Source: Bacillota bacterium (GTDB lineage Bacteria > Bacillota > Bacilli > Lactobacillales > Streptococcaceae). Taken from it: a stretch of DNA of 25,260 bases. Shown here one piece after another: positions 1 through 8,432 of the stretch (positions within the stretch are counted from its first letter, which is position 1; every line of letters starts with the position of its first letter). The stretch covers positions 1-25,260 of the forward strand of contig JAJXWC010000010.1 of the NCBI GenBank assembly GCA_021781855.1, written 5' to 3'. The translations under genes were made by a program, and so were the position numbers. A model generated the notes under the pieces. It worked only from the letters and a program-made list of their open reading frames with translations, was not told where the DNA came from and ran no database searches.

Positions 1-1053
1 GGAGTATGGACTGGCTCAACACTTGGAACTCAAACAGCTCTCACAAACACAACCTACCCAACACTCAGAAGTGTATCAATACCGAACCATTGGGGTCACG
101 TTCACGGAGACAACTCAATGTACTTCACTGACTTCAAAAACGGACAAGGATTGATCCATAAAATTGCTACCACAAAAGTTGCAATTCATCTACACGTTTT
201 TTATACTGAGCTTTTGGAAGCTTATTTGGTTAATTTTGAAAAATATATTGGAAAGTATGATTTATATTTAACTACGGATACTGAGCTGAAAAGGGAAAAA
301 ATAGAGAAAATATTGCTCAATCATTCCATTAATGTAAGTGAAATAATGTTAACTGGAAACAAGGGGCGCGATGTTCTTCCTTGGATGATGATTAATCAAA
401 AAATGAAAACTTACGATTTTGTCGGTCATTTTCATACTAAAAAATCAGATCATGTCAATTGGATAATTGGAGAGTCATGGAGAGATAATTTAATTGAAGC
501 TCTAATCAAACCAGCACAACAAATTTTTACAGATTTGATTGATAATCCAGAAGTTGGCTTGGTTATTTCCGATGTGCCTTCATTTTTCCAGTATCACAGA
601 GGACCTGCATATAAAGAGGAAAGCAAACTATGGCCATATATGATATCTTTGTGGCAACAAGTGTTTGGAGAAGGGGAAAACTCATTGCATCAAAAGGACT
701 CTTATACGATGAGTTATGGAACAATGGTTTGGTATCGCCCAGGTGCGTTAGATAACCTATTGAATACGGACATAAAAGGACAAGTTCCAGAAGAACCTCT
801 TCCTTTTGAAACCATTCTCCATGCTTTTGAAAGATTATTGGTTTATGTTGCATGGAAAAATGGTTATGATTATAGAATTTCTAAAATAAAAGAATATAAC
901 AGCTTTTTAGCTAATATCTCTTTGAATAACACACTTAGAGAATTTGATAAAAACACTTCAGATATTCGTGCAAGAGAGTTGGTCAGCTTGCTGATTAAAA
1001 AAATAAAATTTATGGTTAAATATCGTTTATTAAAGATTATAGGTAAAAGATGA
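1..1053 (+). CDS. rgpF: Rhamnan synthesis protein RgpF, C-terminal part (5' end outside window)
   Basis: RgpF is a cytoplasmic glycosyltransferase-like protein that acts on the rhamnose-rich wall polysaccharide of streptococci and lactococci. The reading frame is open from base 1, so the ATG at 118 is an internal methionine and not the start; about 350 residues are visible, against roughly 580 for the full family. Family-typical stretches include KVAIHLHVFY, GNKGRDVLPW, YDFVGHFHTKKSDH, SWRDNLIEALIKPA, the MSYGTMVW segment and the EPLPFETILHAFERLLVY segment. No good terminator follows it. The next intact gene begins 297 bases downstream. The first 30 or so residues before the IPNHWGHVHG stretch were not specifically recognised. 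The family call is firm and the exact role in this strain is inferred. Confidence 0.9.
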   Translation, partial: GVWTGSTLGTQTALTNTTYPTLRSVSIPNHWGHVHGDNSMYFTDFKNGQGLIHKIATTKVAIHLHVFYTELLEAYLVNFEKYIGKYDLYLTTDTELKREKIEKILLNHSINVSEIMLTGNKGRDVLPWMMINQKMKTYDFVGHFHTKKSDHVNWIIGESWRDNLIEALIKPAQQIFTDLIDNPEVGLVISDVPSFFQYHRGPAYKEESKLWPYMISLWQQVFGEGENSLHQKDSYTMSYGTMVWYRPGALDNLLNTDIKGQVPEEPLPFETILHAFERLLVYVAWKNGYDYRISKIKEYNSFLANISLNNTLREFDKNTSDIRARELVSLLIKKIKFMVKYRLLKIIGKR

Positions 1054-1350
1054 TAAAAAAATGTGAGGAGCTTCATATCTCAGCGCTTCAAAATTGTAAA
1101 TTTTGCGATTAGAGATTCTCTTCTGTTATAGACTTCTTGTTTGTTGCTCATGGGTTATAATAATGAGTGAAAATTATGCCTGAAAATACACCTAGCTCAA
1201 GATTAGTCGAACCTTCCTGTTCAAGATATTTAAGTTTATTATTGCTGCAAATCTTGTCCTTTATCTAGTGATGATATTGTTTACTACATACAAAATAACG
1301 CATTAGATTTATTACCACACATCATTCAATGGATAAGGAGAATCCTATAA
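1054..1350 (+). other. Gap with possible remnant of a membrane-protein gene
   Basis: This 297-base stretch has no intact gene. It holds a candidate promoter at 1134-1161 and a small inverted repeat at 1089-1105 (AAAATT-GTA-AATTTT core). A 30-codon frame starts with ATG at 1176 and stops at 1268. A second overlapping frame, 1196-1306, has no good start codon but reads as a hydrophobic segment with the core FIIAANLVLYLVMILF. A hydrophobic stretch split over frames and cut by stops suggests the decayed N-terminus of a membrane protein. The evidence is weak and chance is possible. Confidence 0.25.
1134..1161 (+). promoter_or_regulatory. Candidate promoter ahead of the side-chain cassette
   Basis: A perfect TATAAT lies at 1156-1161, with TTCTTG at 1134-1139 and a 16-base spacer. 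It sits between rgpF and the first side-chain gene, so it could let the variable cassette be transcribed apart from the rhamnan genes. The distance to the GTG start at 1351 is long (about 185 bases). Confidence 0.4.
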
Positions 1351-2085
1351 GTGACCGCTGAAAATGAACAAAAAATCTTACTCATTATTCCCGCCTATAA
1401 CGAGGCAGAGGGGATAGTGGAAAATATCAAAAAAGTTAAACATTATCAAAAGCGTTGTTCCTATCGTTTAGATTATGTTGTTATCAATGATGGTTCTACG
1501 GATAACGAAGAAGAGGTGCTTCGTGCCAATGAAATTAACCATGTTGAACTCGTTCAAAACTTAGGAATAGGCGGTGCTGTCCAAACAGGTTACAAATATG
1601 CGCAGGAAAATAACTATGATATTGCTGTTCAATTTGATGGTGATGGTCAGCATGATATTGATAGTTTGTCTAATTTACTTGAGCCTATATTGAACAATGA
1701 AGCTGATTTTACGGTTGGGTCACGATTTTTAGAGGAAAGTAATTCAGAATTTAAGTCCTCGAAAGCACGTCAGACGGGGATAAAAATTTTATCGAGCTTG
1801 ATTTATTTCACTTCAAAGATTAGAATTAAGGATGTAACAAGCGGCTATCGTGCAGGAAATAAAAAAGTCATCAAGCAATTTGTTAACCGTTATCCGAGAC
1901 AATATCCAGAGCCAGAGAGTTATATGCATCTTTTTGCTCAAAATGTTCGTGTTAAGGAAGTGGGTGTAAGAATGTTTGAGCGTACGACAGGAGTTTCGAG
2001 TATCAGTATGATTAAGGGAATGAGTTATATGATTAGTGTTTCAATTTCGATTTTAGCCGCAACTTTGTCGAGAAAGGAAGGATAA
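1351..2085 (+). CDS. GT2 family glycosyltransferase, WpsA-like (side-chain priming)
   Basis: This is a 244-residue GtrB/DPM1-type GT2 enzyme. The N-terminal Rossmann-like domain opens with LLIIPAYNEAEG, followed by the nucleotide-binding NDGSTD at residues 46-51 and the metal-binding DGDGQHD at 96-102. GSRF and SGYRAGN stretches follow, as usual for polyprenyl-phosphate glycosyltransferases. The C-terminus (after about residue 222) is mildly hydrophobic. The start is GTG, placed by a strong ATAAGGAG at 1333-1340. The DUF2304 gene follows after a single base. In Lactococcus lactis a comparable WpsA/WpsB pair is thought to start lipid-linked side-chain synthesis by loading a sugar on undecaprenyl phosphate. 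That role is inferred here from family and order. Confidence 0.85.
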   Translation: MTAENEQKILLIIPAYNEAEGIVENIKKVKHYQKRCSYRLDYVVINDGSTDNEEEVLRANEINHVELVQNLGIGGAVQTGYKYAQENNYDIAVQFDGDGQHDIDSLSNLLEPILNNEADFTVGSRFLEESNSEFKSSKARQTGIKILSSLIYFTSKIRIKDVTSGYRAGNKKVIKQFVNRYPRQYPEPESYMHLFAQNVRVKEVGVRMFERTTGVSSISMIKGMSYMISVSISILAATLSRKEG

Positions 2086-2086
2086 A

Positions 2087-2452
2087 TTGCCAATACAACT
2101 TCGGATTATCGCAATTGTTTTAGCGATAGGTTTCTTTATTTTTACTGTTCGATTGGTTCGACAAGACCGAGCTGAAGTACGTCATATGCTGAAATGGTTG
2201 CTTTTAGCAATTATCATTTTGATTGGAGCACTTTTTCCAGATTTTGCGGCAAAAATAGCTACTTTTTTGGGAATGCACACTTTAGCTTCTTTGGTCTTGT
2301 TTGTTTTGGTCGGTTTGTTGCTTGTAATTTCCTTACGTTATCAGATGTCTTTGATTTCGGCAGAAAAGCAGCTAAAAAATTTGGTTCAAGAAATTTCACT
2401 CTTAAAGAAAAGAGTAAATGAGTTAGAAAAGGAAAAGCACGAGGACTTGTAA
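2087..2452 (+). CDS. DUF2304 small membrane protein, WpsB-like partner
   Basis: This 121-residue protein of the DUF2304 family has three predicted membrane segments (about residues 4-20, 34-52 and 63-84). A charged C-terminal tail, rich in Lys and Glu with heptad-like leucines, probably forms a short coiled coil (about residues 92-117). It starts with TTG at 2087, preceded by AAAGGAAGG at 2073-2081, one base after the GT2 stop codon. DUF2304 proteins are usually encoded next to DPM1-like GT2 enzymes and probably serve as their membrane partner. Translational coupling with the upstream gene is very likely. A 63-base gap separates it from the dehydrogenase gene. Confidence 0.8.
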   Translation: MPIQLRIIAIVLAIGFFIFTVRLVRQDRAEVRHMLKWLLLAIIILIGALFPDFAAKIATFLGMHTLASLVLFVLVGLLLVISLRYQMSLISAEKQLKNLVQEISLLKKRVNELEKEKHEDL

Positions 2453-2515
2453 AGTTTTCGCTGCTTTTCCATATTTATAAGCATAAGAGTATAAGGATAT
2501 AGGAAGACTGAAAAA

Positions 2516-3682
2516 ATGAAAATCTCGGTTTTTGGTTTAGGTTATGTTGGGTTGTCAAATGCCTTGTTGCTAGGACAACATGAAGAAGTGCTGGCTTATG
2601 ATATTGTTATGGATAAAATTGAACAACTCAAACTAAAAAAGTCACCGATTGATGACAAAGAAATTATTGAATTTTTGACTTCTGAGCAATGTTCGGTCAA
2701 ATTCACAAGTGATTTTGACGAGGCAGTCAGACACGGAAAATATTTAATTATCGCAACGCCAACGGATTACAATGATGAAACAGGACATTTTGATACATCA
2801 ACGATTGAAAATGTGATTGAGCGGGCATTGGCTATTCGTCCAGATGCCGTATTTCTCATTAAATCAACTATTCCTGTCAATTATGTACAAAATTTAAAAG
2901 AGAAATACCAGACAGAAAATATCATCTTTTCGCCAGAATTTTTGCGTGAAGGAAAAGCGCTTTATGATAATCTTTATCCGAGCCGGATTGTAATTGGAGA
3001 AGTTAGTCAGCGTGGAGAGGAATTAGCTGAAGCCTTCAAACGAGGGGCACATAAAGAAAATGTTCCAACACTTTTGATGAATGAAAAAGAAGCGGAAGCG
3101 GTCAAACTTTTTTCGAATACTTATCTTGCTTTGCGTGTTGCGTATTTTAATGAGCTTGACACCTATGCTGAGACTAACGGATTGTCAAGCCGAAAAATCA
3201 TTGAAGGAATGGGATTTGATTCTCGAATTGGTAACTTTTACAATAATCCTTCTTTTGGTTATGGTGGTTATTGTCTTCCTAAAGACACAAAGCAGATGAA
3301 AGCCGAATTTTATGGTATCCCTCAAAAAATGATGACTGCGATTGTCGGAAGTAATATGACACGCAAGCAGTTTATTGTTGGACAGATTTTAAACAAAAAA
3401 CCAAAGACGGTTGGGATTTATCGCTTAACAATGAAAGCCGGGTCGGATAATTTTCGGTATTCTGCCGTTCATGATATCATTCAAATGCTTGAACAAGCAG
3501 GTGTTGAAGTCATTGTATATGAGCCTCGCTTGAAGGAGGCTATGTACCGTGGCTTGAAGGTGGAACAAGACTTCTCAAAATTTGATGAGCAAACAGATAT
3601 TATTGTTGCTAATCGGATGGACACGCCACTTTATCCAATTCGTGAAAAGGTTTATACAAGAGATTTGTATGAACAGGATTGA
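2516..3682 (+). CDS. ugd: UDP-glucose 6-dehydrogenase
   Basis: The enzyme oxidises UDP-glucose to UDP-glucuronate with two NAD+ in the cytoplasm. It is 388 residues long, normal for the family. The N-terminal NAD site reads ISVFGLGYVGLSNA (residues 3-16). The substrate region includes SPEFLREGKALYDN and the catalytic cysteine loop GYGGYCLPKDTKQM, with Cys at residue 253. The C-terminal UDP-binding domain follows. The GYGGYCLPKDT form is typical of Cap3A-like streptococcal Ugd, so UDP-ManNAc dehydrogenase is less likely although wecB is in the same cassette. The start is supported by AGGAAG about nine bases upstream. It supplies an acidic sugar for the side chain, and the next gene may epimerise the product. 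Confidence 0.92.
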   Translation: MKISVFGLGYVGLSNALLLGQHEEVLAYDIVMDKIEQLKLKKSPIDDKEIIEFLTSEQCSVKFTSDFDEAVRHGKYLIIATPTDYNDETGHFDTSTIENVIERALAIRPDAVFLIKSTIPVNYVQNLKEKYQTENIIFSPEFLREGKALYDNLYPSRIVIGEVSQRGEELAEAFKRGAHKENVPTLLMNEKEAEAVKLFSNTYLALRVAYFNELDTYAETNGLSSRKIIEGMGFDSRIGNFYNNPSFGYGGYCLPKDTKQMKAEFYGIPQKMMTAIVGSNMTRKQFIVGQILNKKPKTVGIYRLTMKAGSDNFRYSAVHDIIQMLEQAGVEVIVYEPRLKEAMYRGLKVEQDFSKFDEQTDIIVANRMDTPLYPIREKVYTRDLYEQD

Positions 3683-3804
3683 ACTTTAGTAAAATTGAAT
3701 TCACCACTAGAGTTATGGATAAAAAGAAAACCTGAATTTTACGAGTGATATTTGTTTTATAAGCTTTATAGTTTTCAGTTTGGCTTAGATTGAGGGAGTA
3801 AAAA

Positions 3805-4752
3805 ATGATAAGAAACAGTACAATCTTAATTACAGGGGGAGCAGGCTTTATTGGCTCTACACTTGCAAATTCACTACTTTTTGATAATAAGGTTGTCGTC
3901 ATTGATGATTTATCAATGGGAGATTTTTCAAATTTGAATCATTCAATGAATTTGACAAAAATCGAGGGAACAGTGACAGATAAAAAATTGCTGAAAGAAG
4001 TTCTCACGCAATACGATTTTGACTATATCTTTCATTTGGCGGCGATTGCTTCAGTATCAGATTCTGTTGAACGACCTTATGAAACGCATTTGGTTAATTT
4101 TGATAGTACAATGTCTATTTTGGAGCTCCTGCGGGAAAACAAAAAATCACTGAAGAGGCTCGTGTTTTCGTCCAGTGCGGCCGTTTATGGCGATGAGCCG
4201 ACCATTCCAAAGCAAGAAGAAAGCGTGATTCGTCCACTGACTCCATATGCTGTAGATAAATTTGCCTCAGAGCGTATGGTACTTGCTTATAACAACTTAT
4301 ATGGTATTCCAACAAGTGCGACTCGTTTTTTCAATGTCTATGGGCCTAAGCAAAATCCTCAATCCCCTTATTCGGGATTCATTTCTATTTTAGTAGAGCG
4401 ACTGAAGAAAAACAGTACGCTGACGATTTTTGGAAATGGTGAACAGTCGCGCGATTTTGTTTACATTGAAGACGTGGTTCAAGCGCTTCTCCTTATTGCG
4501 ACATCAGAAAAATCATATGGGCAAGTTTACAATGTGGGAACGGGTCAAAAAACATCACTTAATGATTTGATAGACCTATCAAAAGTTATCACAAAAAAAG
4601 AACTTTCTATCAAATATGATAAAGAACGTCTCGGAGACATCAAAATCTCGCTGAGTGATATTTCTAAACTGAAAGAAATCGGTTATCAGCCAGAGTTTAA
4701 TTTGATAGAAGGAATGAAAAAGTATTTAGATTACGAGTTTGGACAAAAATGA
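3805..4752 (+). CDS. NAD-dependent nucleotide-sugar 4-epimerase (extended SDR)
   Basis: This is a 315-residue extended short-chain dehydrogenase/reductase. It shows the NAD motif GGAGFIG (residues 11-17), SSSAAVYG (122-129) and the catalytic YAVDK (Tyr148, Lys152). Substrate-side motifs include RFFNVYGPKQNP and a GEQSRDFVYIEDVV stretch. It resembles UDP-hexose 4-epimerases of the GalE/WbpP type. Lying just after ugd, it could convert UDP-GlcA to UDP-GalA, but UDP-GlcNAc/GalNAc or UDP-Glc/Gal interconversion cannot be excluded. A GAGGGAG ribosome site precedes the ATG. The stop codon overlaps the next start (ATGA). The 122-base gap before the gene carries only weak promoter-like sequence. Confidence 0.82.
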   Translation: MIRNSTILITGGAGFIGSTLANSLLFDNKVVVIDDLSMGDFSNLNHSMNLTKIEGTVTDKKLLKEVLTQYDFDYIFHLAAIASVSDSVERPYETHLVNFDSTMSILELLRENKKSLKRLVFSSSAAVYGDEPTIPKQEESVIRPLTPYAVDKFASERMVLAYNNLYGIPTSATRFFNVYGPKQNPQSPYSGFISILVERLKKNSTLTIFGNGEQSRDFVYIEDVVQALLLIATSEKSYGQVYNVGTGQKTSLNDLIDLSKVITKKELSIKYDKERLGDIKISLSDISKLKEIGYQPEFNLIEGMKKYLDYEFGQK

Positions 4753-5882
4753 AAAAAACAGTTGCTTTTTTTAATGGTTATTATCTACCACATTTGGGTG
4801 GTGTGGAACGTTACACGCACAATATTGCAAAAAAGCTGATTGCTAAAGATTACAATGTGATTATCGTTACTACTCAGCACGAAGAGAGCCTGCTCAATGA
4901 AGAAATAATTGAGGGAATCAAAATTTATCGGCTTCCTATTAAAAATATATGGAAAGAGCGCTATCCGTTTTTGAAAAAAAATAGCCAGTTCAAAGAATTA
5001 GTCAATAAAATTAGAACAGAAAAAATTGATTACTTTGTGGCAAACACACGTTTCCATCTTCCAGCACTTTTGGGAATAAAATTAGCAAAAGAGCAAGGGA
5101 AAAAAGCGATTGTGATTGAGCATGGCTCAAGCTATTTGACACTGAACAATTTTGTACTAAATTTTGGCTTACGTTTTGTAGAGCGTCGGTTGATTGCAAA
5201 TGTGAAAAAAAACACGGATTTATTTTATGGTGTCTCAAAAGAGGCAGCAGCTTGGCTTGTTGAATTTGACATCAATGCAAAAGGGGTTTTGTCAAATGCT
5301 ATTGAGACGAGTGAATTTGACAGGTACTATCGAAAAAGTGAAAAAAATGATAAAATAGTCATCAGTTACTCTGGACGGTTGCAGCCTAAAATAAAAGGTG
5401 TGGAGATGCTTCTTGCGACATTTGAAAAATTAAGTCAGCAATTTGACGACTTGGAGCTAATTATCGCTGGAGATGGTCCCTTACTTGGCCAGATGGTCAA
5501 AAAGTACACTCAGGATAACATTAAGTTTTTAGGTTTTATAAATCACGATGAAGTGATGGCACTCAATGCAAAATCAGATGTTTTTGTACTAATGTCCAGA
5601 AGCGAAGGATTTTCCACAGCTATGCTTGAAGCTGCTTTATTAGAAAACGTCGTTATCACAACGGAAACAGTCGGCGGTGCTCGTGATATGATTGCTGATG
5701 AAAGTTATGGCTTTATCATAGATAACAACGAAGAAAGTTTATTCAACACTTTAAAATCAATACTAGCGAATAAAGAAAAAATTGGAAAAATCAAGACGAA
5801 TGTTTCAAAACGTGTCCGTGAACAATTCACATGGGACATCACTACAGAAAAGTTTATAGAGGTTTTTGAGGAAATAGGATGA
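4749..5882 (+). CDS. GT4 family glycosyltransferase
   Basis: This 377-residue GT-B fold glycosyltransferase opens with the glycine-rich FNGYYLPHLGGVERY stretch, typical of GT4 retaining enzymes. The C-terminal nucleotide-sugar domain starts near IVISYSGRLQPKIKGVE. It contains the E-x7-E region SRSEGFSTAMLEAALLEN followed by TVGGARDMI. It has no membrane segment and should act on a lipid-linked acceptor at the inner membrane face. The gene overlaps both neighbours by four bases (ATGA at 4749 and at 5879), so the epimerase, this gene and licD are probably coupled. The sugar donor cannot be read from the sequence. Confidence 0.87.
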   Translation: MKKTVAFFNGYYLPHLGGVERYTHNIAKKLIAKDYNVIIVTTQHEESLLNEEIIEGIKIYRLPIKNIWKERYPFLKKNSQFKELVNKIRTEKIDYFVANTRFHLPALLGIKLAKEQGKKAIVIEHGSSYLTLNNFVLNFGLRFVERRLIANVKKNTDLFYGVSKEAAAWLVEFDINAKGVLSNAIETSEFDRYYRKSEKNDKIVISYSGRLQPKIKGVEMLLATFEKLSQQFDDLELIIAGDGPLLGQMVKKYTQDNIKFLGFINHDEVMALNAKSDVFVLMSRSEGFSTAMLEAALLENVVITTETVGGARDMIADESYGFIIDNNEESLFNTLKSILANKEKIGKIKTNVSKRVREQFTWDITTEKFIEVFEEIG

Positions 5883-6706
5883 AAGAAGTAACGGAAAAAG
5901 AACTCCGAGAAACTCAACTGAAAATGGTTGTGTACATTGATGAAGTTTGTCGAAAACACAACATTGATTATTCTCTTGGTGGTGGCTCTTTGCTAGGGGC
6001 AATTCGCCATAAGGGTTATATCCCATGGGATGATGATATTGATTTGATGCTGACTAGAAAAAATTATGAAGCCTTGCTAACTCAGCTTATGGAGGAGCTT
6101 CCATCATATTATTCACTCATTTACTATAAAGTGAGAGAAACTTACCTTCCTTTTGCCAAACTTTATGATAACCGTACAGGATTTACCAGTTTACTAGACA
6201 CCTTGAATAAGGGGACAGGGATTTTTGTAGATATTTTTCCAATGGACATTATGCCCGAAAATGCAGAAGAACGAGAAAATTTTAAAAAGCAGGTGCAACA
6301 AGGTGCAATAAAATTAGTCACTTCAAGTTCAAGAGGCTTGTCTTATGCGAGTGCTTCAAAATGGTATTATTTTTTAGGGAAAATGATTTTGTGGCTGCCT
6401 AGTCATCTTAAAAATGCTGGAAAAAATCGTGACATTGCAGAGCAAGTTGATTGCTTAATGCAAAAGTATGAAAATACATCTGCTGACGGAATAGGTTATG
6501 TTTACTCTGGATACAAAACGGAATATTTCCCTCGTGAAATTTTTATTGATTATGAGGATGTTGAATTTGAGAATTTTCAATTTCGGAAAATTAAAAATCA
6601 TGATTGCTATTTAACAACGCTTTATGGAAATTATATGCAACTTCCTCCAGAAAATAAGCGTGTGAATCATAGCTATTATAAATGGTATTGGAAGGAGAGC
6701 TTGTGA
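5879..6706 (+). CDS. LicD family phosphotransferase
   Basis: LicD enzymes move a phospho-substituent such as phosphocholine or polyol phosphate from a CDP-activated donor to a sugar. The signature is clear: GGGSLLGAIRHKGY leads into PWDDDIDL, with the metal-binding acidic cluster DDDID at residues 51-55. The length of 275 residues fits the family. A cytidylyltransferase gene lies two genes downstream and no choline kinase or choline transporter gene is in the window. A polyol phosphate made by that enzyme is therefore a better guess for the donor than phosphocholine. The start overlaps the GT4 stop (ATGA) and the end overlaps the next start (GTGA). Confidence 0.88.
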   Translation: MKEVTEKELRETQLKMVVYIDEVCRKHNIDYSLGGGSLLGAIRHKGYIPWDDDIDLMLTRKNYEALLTQLMEELPSYYSLIYYKVRETYLPFAKLYDNRTGFTSLLDTLNKGTGIFVDIFPMDIMPENAEERENFKKQVQQGAIKLVTSSSRGLSYASASKWYYFLGKMILWLPSHLKNAGKNRDIAEQVDCLMQKYENTSADGIGYVYSGYKTEYFPREIFIDYEDVEFENFQFRKIKNHDCYLTTLYGNYMQLPPENKRVNHSYYKWYWKESL

Positions 6707-7710
6707 AGTTTTCAATAATTATCCCTGTATATAATTCAGAGAAATACATTGAAAGATGTGTGAATTCAATTATTAATCAAGGCTATCCTGATATTGAGAT
6801 TATTTTAGTTGATGATGGTTCAACGGATAAATCTGGAGTTTTAGTTGATACATTTGCAAAAAAATATGAATTTGTCAAGGTTGTTCATAAAGAAAATGGG
6901 GGTGTTTCTTCTGCTAGAAATTTAGGATTGACTATTTCAACAGGAGATTATATTCTTTTTATGGATAATGATGATTATTTGGTTGGAGAGAACGCTTTTT
7001 TTGAAATTAATGCTCAACTTATGGAGTCTCATGCTGAGCTATTAATGTTCGACGTCACTCGCTCTCCTGAAGAGGGAGGGCGTCCAAGTATATTGCATCG
7101 TGAAGCTGTATTTGGACAACCGTTATTTCAAGCATTGGAGAATTTGATAAGAGCGGATAAACTGGCGAGAGCGGTGTGGGCAAAATGTATCAAAAGAGAA
7201 GTTATTCTTGAGAATAATCTTACTTTTCCAGAAGGAATGCGCAATGAGGACATTGATTTTACCGCTCGTTTAATTAGAGCAATTCATAAGATAGACTGGT
7301 ATCCTAAAGTATTGTACGTTTGGACAATCAGAGAAGGACAGCAAAGTAGTGTGAAGCAGTCAGAGAGTGAAATCAATGATTTGTTTGAAATTATGATAGA
7401 TAATTTAAATCAATCTGATTATTTTAGAGATATGCATGAAAGAGAAGCATATTTAGCTCATCTTTCGTGGCCGTTTGTGGTTTTATTGGGATATTTAAAA
7501 GACTACAGTTTAAGCCATAAAAATGGTAAAGAGCGGATAGCAGCCCAAGCCAAATTAGAAATTCTCCGTAAGTACAAAGATATTTTGTTATATAACTGGT
7601 ATCCTAAAACAAAACCAGTAAGTCGTATCTATCGTTTTATGGGCTTTAGATTTACAGTGTTTTGTTTGGGGAAAAAAATGCAATGGTCTCGTAGCAAAGG
7701 AGCGAAATAA
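6703..7710 (+). CDS. GT2 family glycosyltransferase (EpsJ-like)
   Basis: This is a 335-residue inverting GT-A glycosyltransferase. The N-terminus reads FSIIIPVYNSEKYI, with the nucleotide-binding VDDGSTD around residues 36-42, GGVSSARNLGL, and the metal-binding MDNDD at 87-91. The acceptor half contains the NEDIDF motif that is usual in this family. An in-frame ATG exists at 6682, but GTG at 6703 is the better start. GAAGGAG at 6691-6697 sits six bases ahead of it, and the GTG overlaps the licD stop as GTGA. The gene ends in TAATG shared with the next gene. The transferred sugar is unknown. Confidence 0.87.
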   Translation: MKFSIIIPVYNSEKYIERCVNSIINQGYPDIEIILVDDGSTDKSGVLVDTFAKKYEFVKVVHKENGGVSSARNLGLTISTGDYILFMDNDDYLVGENAFFEINAQLMESHAELLMFDVTRSPEEGGRPSILHREAVFGQPLFQALENLIRADKLARAVWAKCIKREVILENNLTFPEGMRNEDIDFTARLIRAIHKIDWYPKVLYVWTIREGQQSSVKQSESEINDLFEIMIDNLNQSDYFRDMHEREAYLAHLSWPFVVLLGYLKDYSLSHKNGKERIAAQAKLEILRKYKDILLYNWYPKTKPVSRIYRFMGFRFTVFCLGKKMQWSRSKGAK

Positions 7711-8432
7711 TGAATATTGGGGTAATTTTTGCTGGTGGCACAGGAAGTCGGATGCACTCCAAAGACCGACCCAAACAGTTTTTAGAAGTGCATGCTAAAC
7801 CTATTATTGTTCATACAATTGAGCTTTTTGAAAATACACAAGAGATTGATGCTATTGTCGTTGTGGTCATTTCGAGTTGGATTGATTATATGAACGAATT
7901 GGTGGAAAAATTCAATCTTCATAAAGTAAAAGCAGTCGTACCTGGTGGAAAAACAGGGCAGTTGTCTATTTTTAACGGACTTGAGGCTGCCGAAAAAATT
8001 GCAAATGGGGAAGATTCTGTTGTTTTAATTCATGATGGTGTCAGGCCATTGATTACCAGTAAAGTAATTGTTGACAATATCGAATCCGTTAAGAAAAACG
8101 GCACGGCAATTACTACGGCACCAGCTAAAGAAACGGTTGTCCTCGTTGATGGAGAAAATCATGTATCAGAGGTTGTAGATAGAACACGCTCATTTACAGC
8201 GAAAGCACCTCAGAGCTTTAAACTCGCAGATATTTTAAGCGTTGAACGTAATGCGATTTCGGAAGGAATCACTGATGCGATTGATTCAAGTACTCTGATG
8301 GGAATGTATGGCCGCGATTTGACGATTGTTGAAGGACCTTATCAAAATATAAAGATTACCACGCCAGACGATTTTTATATGTTTAAAGCGCTTTGTGACG
8401 CACGAGAAATTTCACAAATTTATGAGATTTAA
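7710..8432 (+). CDS. IspD/TarI-type cytidylyltransferase (probably CDP-polyol synthesis)
   Basis: This 240-residue protein belongs to the IspD/TarI family, which couples CTP to a polyol phosphate. Seen are the CTP-binding FAGGTGSRM (residues 7-15), the PKQFL lysine motif (21-25), HDGVRP (108-113), and a late segment with Thr-Ala-Lys-Ala-Pro-Gln (TAKAPQ) and DDFYMFK. A housekeeping IspD role is possible but unlikely. Lactococci do not rely on the usual full MEP pathway operon, and this gene is embedded between a glycosyltransferase and an SDR with licD nearby. A CDP-ribitol, CDP-arabinitol or CDP-mannitol product is therefore inferred, and which polyol is undecided. AAAGGAG at 7697 precedes the TAATG start. 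Confidence 0.82.
   Translation: MNIGVIFAGGTGSRMHSKDRPKQFLEVHAKPIIVHTIELFENTQEIDAIVVVVISSWIDYMNELVEKFNLHKVKAVVPGGKTGQLSIFNGLEAAEKIANGEDSVVLIHDGVRPLITSKVIVDNIESVKKNGTAITTAPAKETVVLVDGENHVSEVVDRTRSFTAKAPQSFKLADILSVERNAISEGITDAIDSSTLMGMYGRDLTIVEGPYQNIKITTPDDFYMFKALCDAREISQIYEI

Noticed and set aside
118..1053. ATG at 118 as the start of a complete 311-residue gene
   Set aside because: The frame is open back to base 1 and the residues continue an RgpF-like protein; there is no ribosome site before 118.
3695..3723. TTGAAT-N17-GATAAA as a promoter for the epimerase gene
   Set aside because: The -10 matches the consensus at only four of six bases and no other support was seen; the gap may simply be a spacer.
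7710..8432. Housekeeping IspD of isoprenoid synthesis
   Set aside because: The gene is translationally coupled to sugar genes in a polysaccharide cassette with licD; a CDP-polyol role fits better, though it is not proven.
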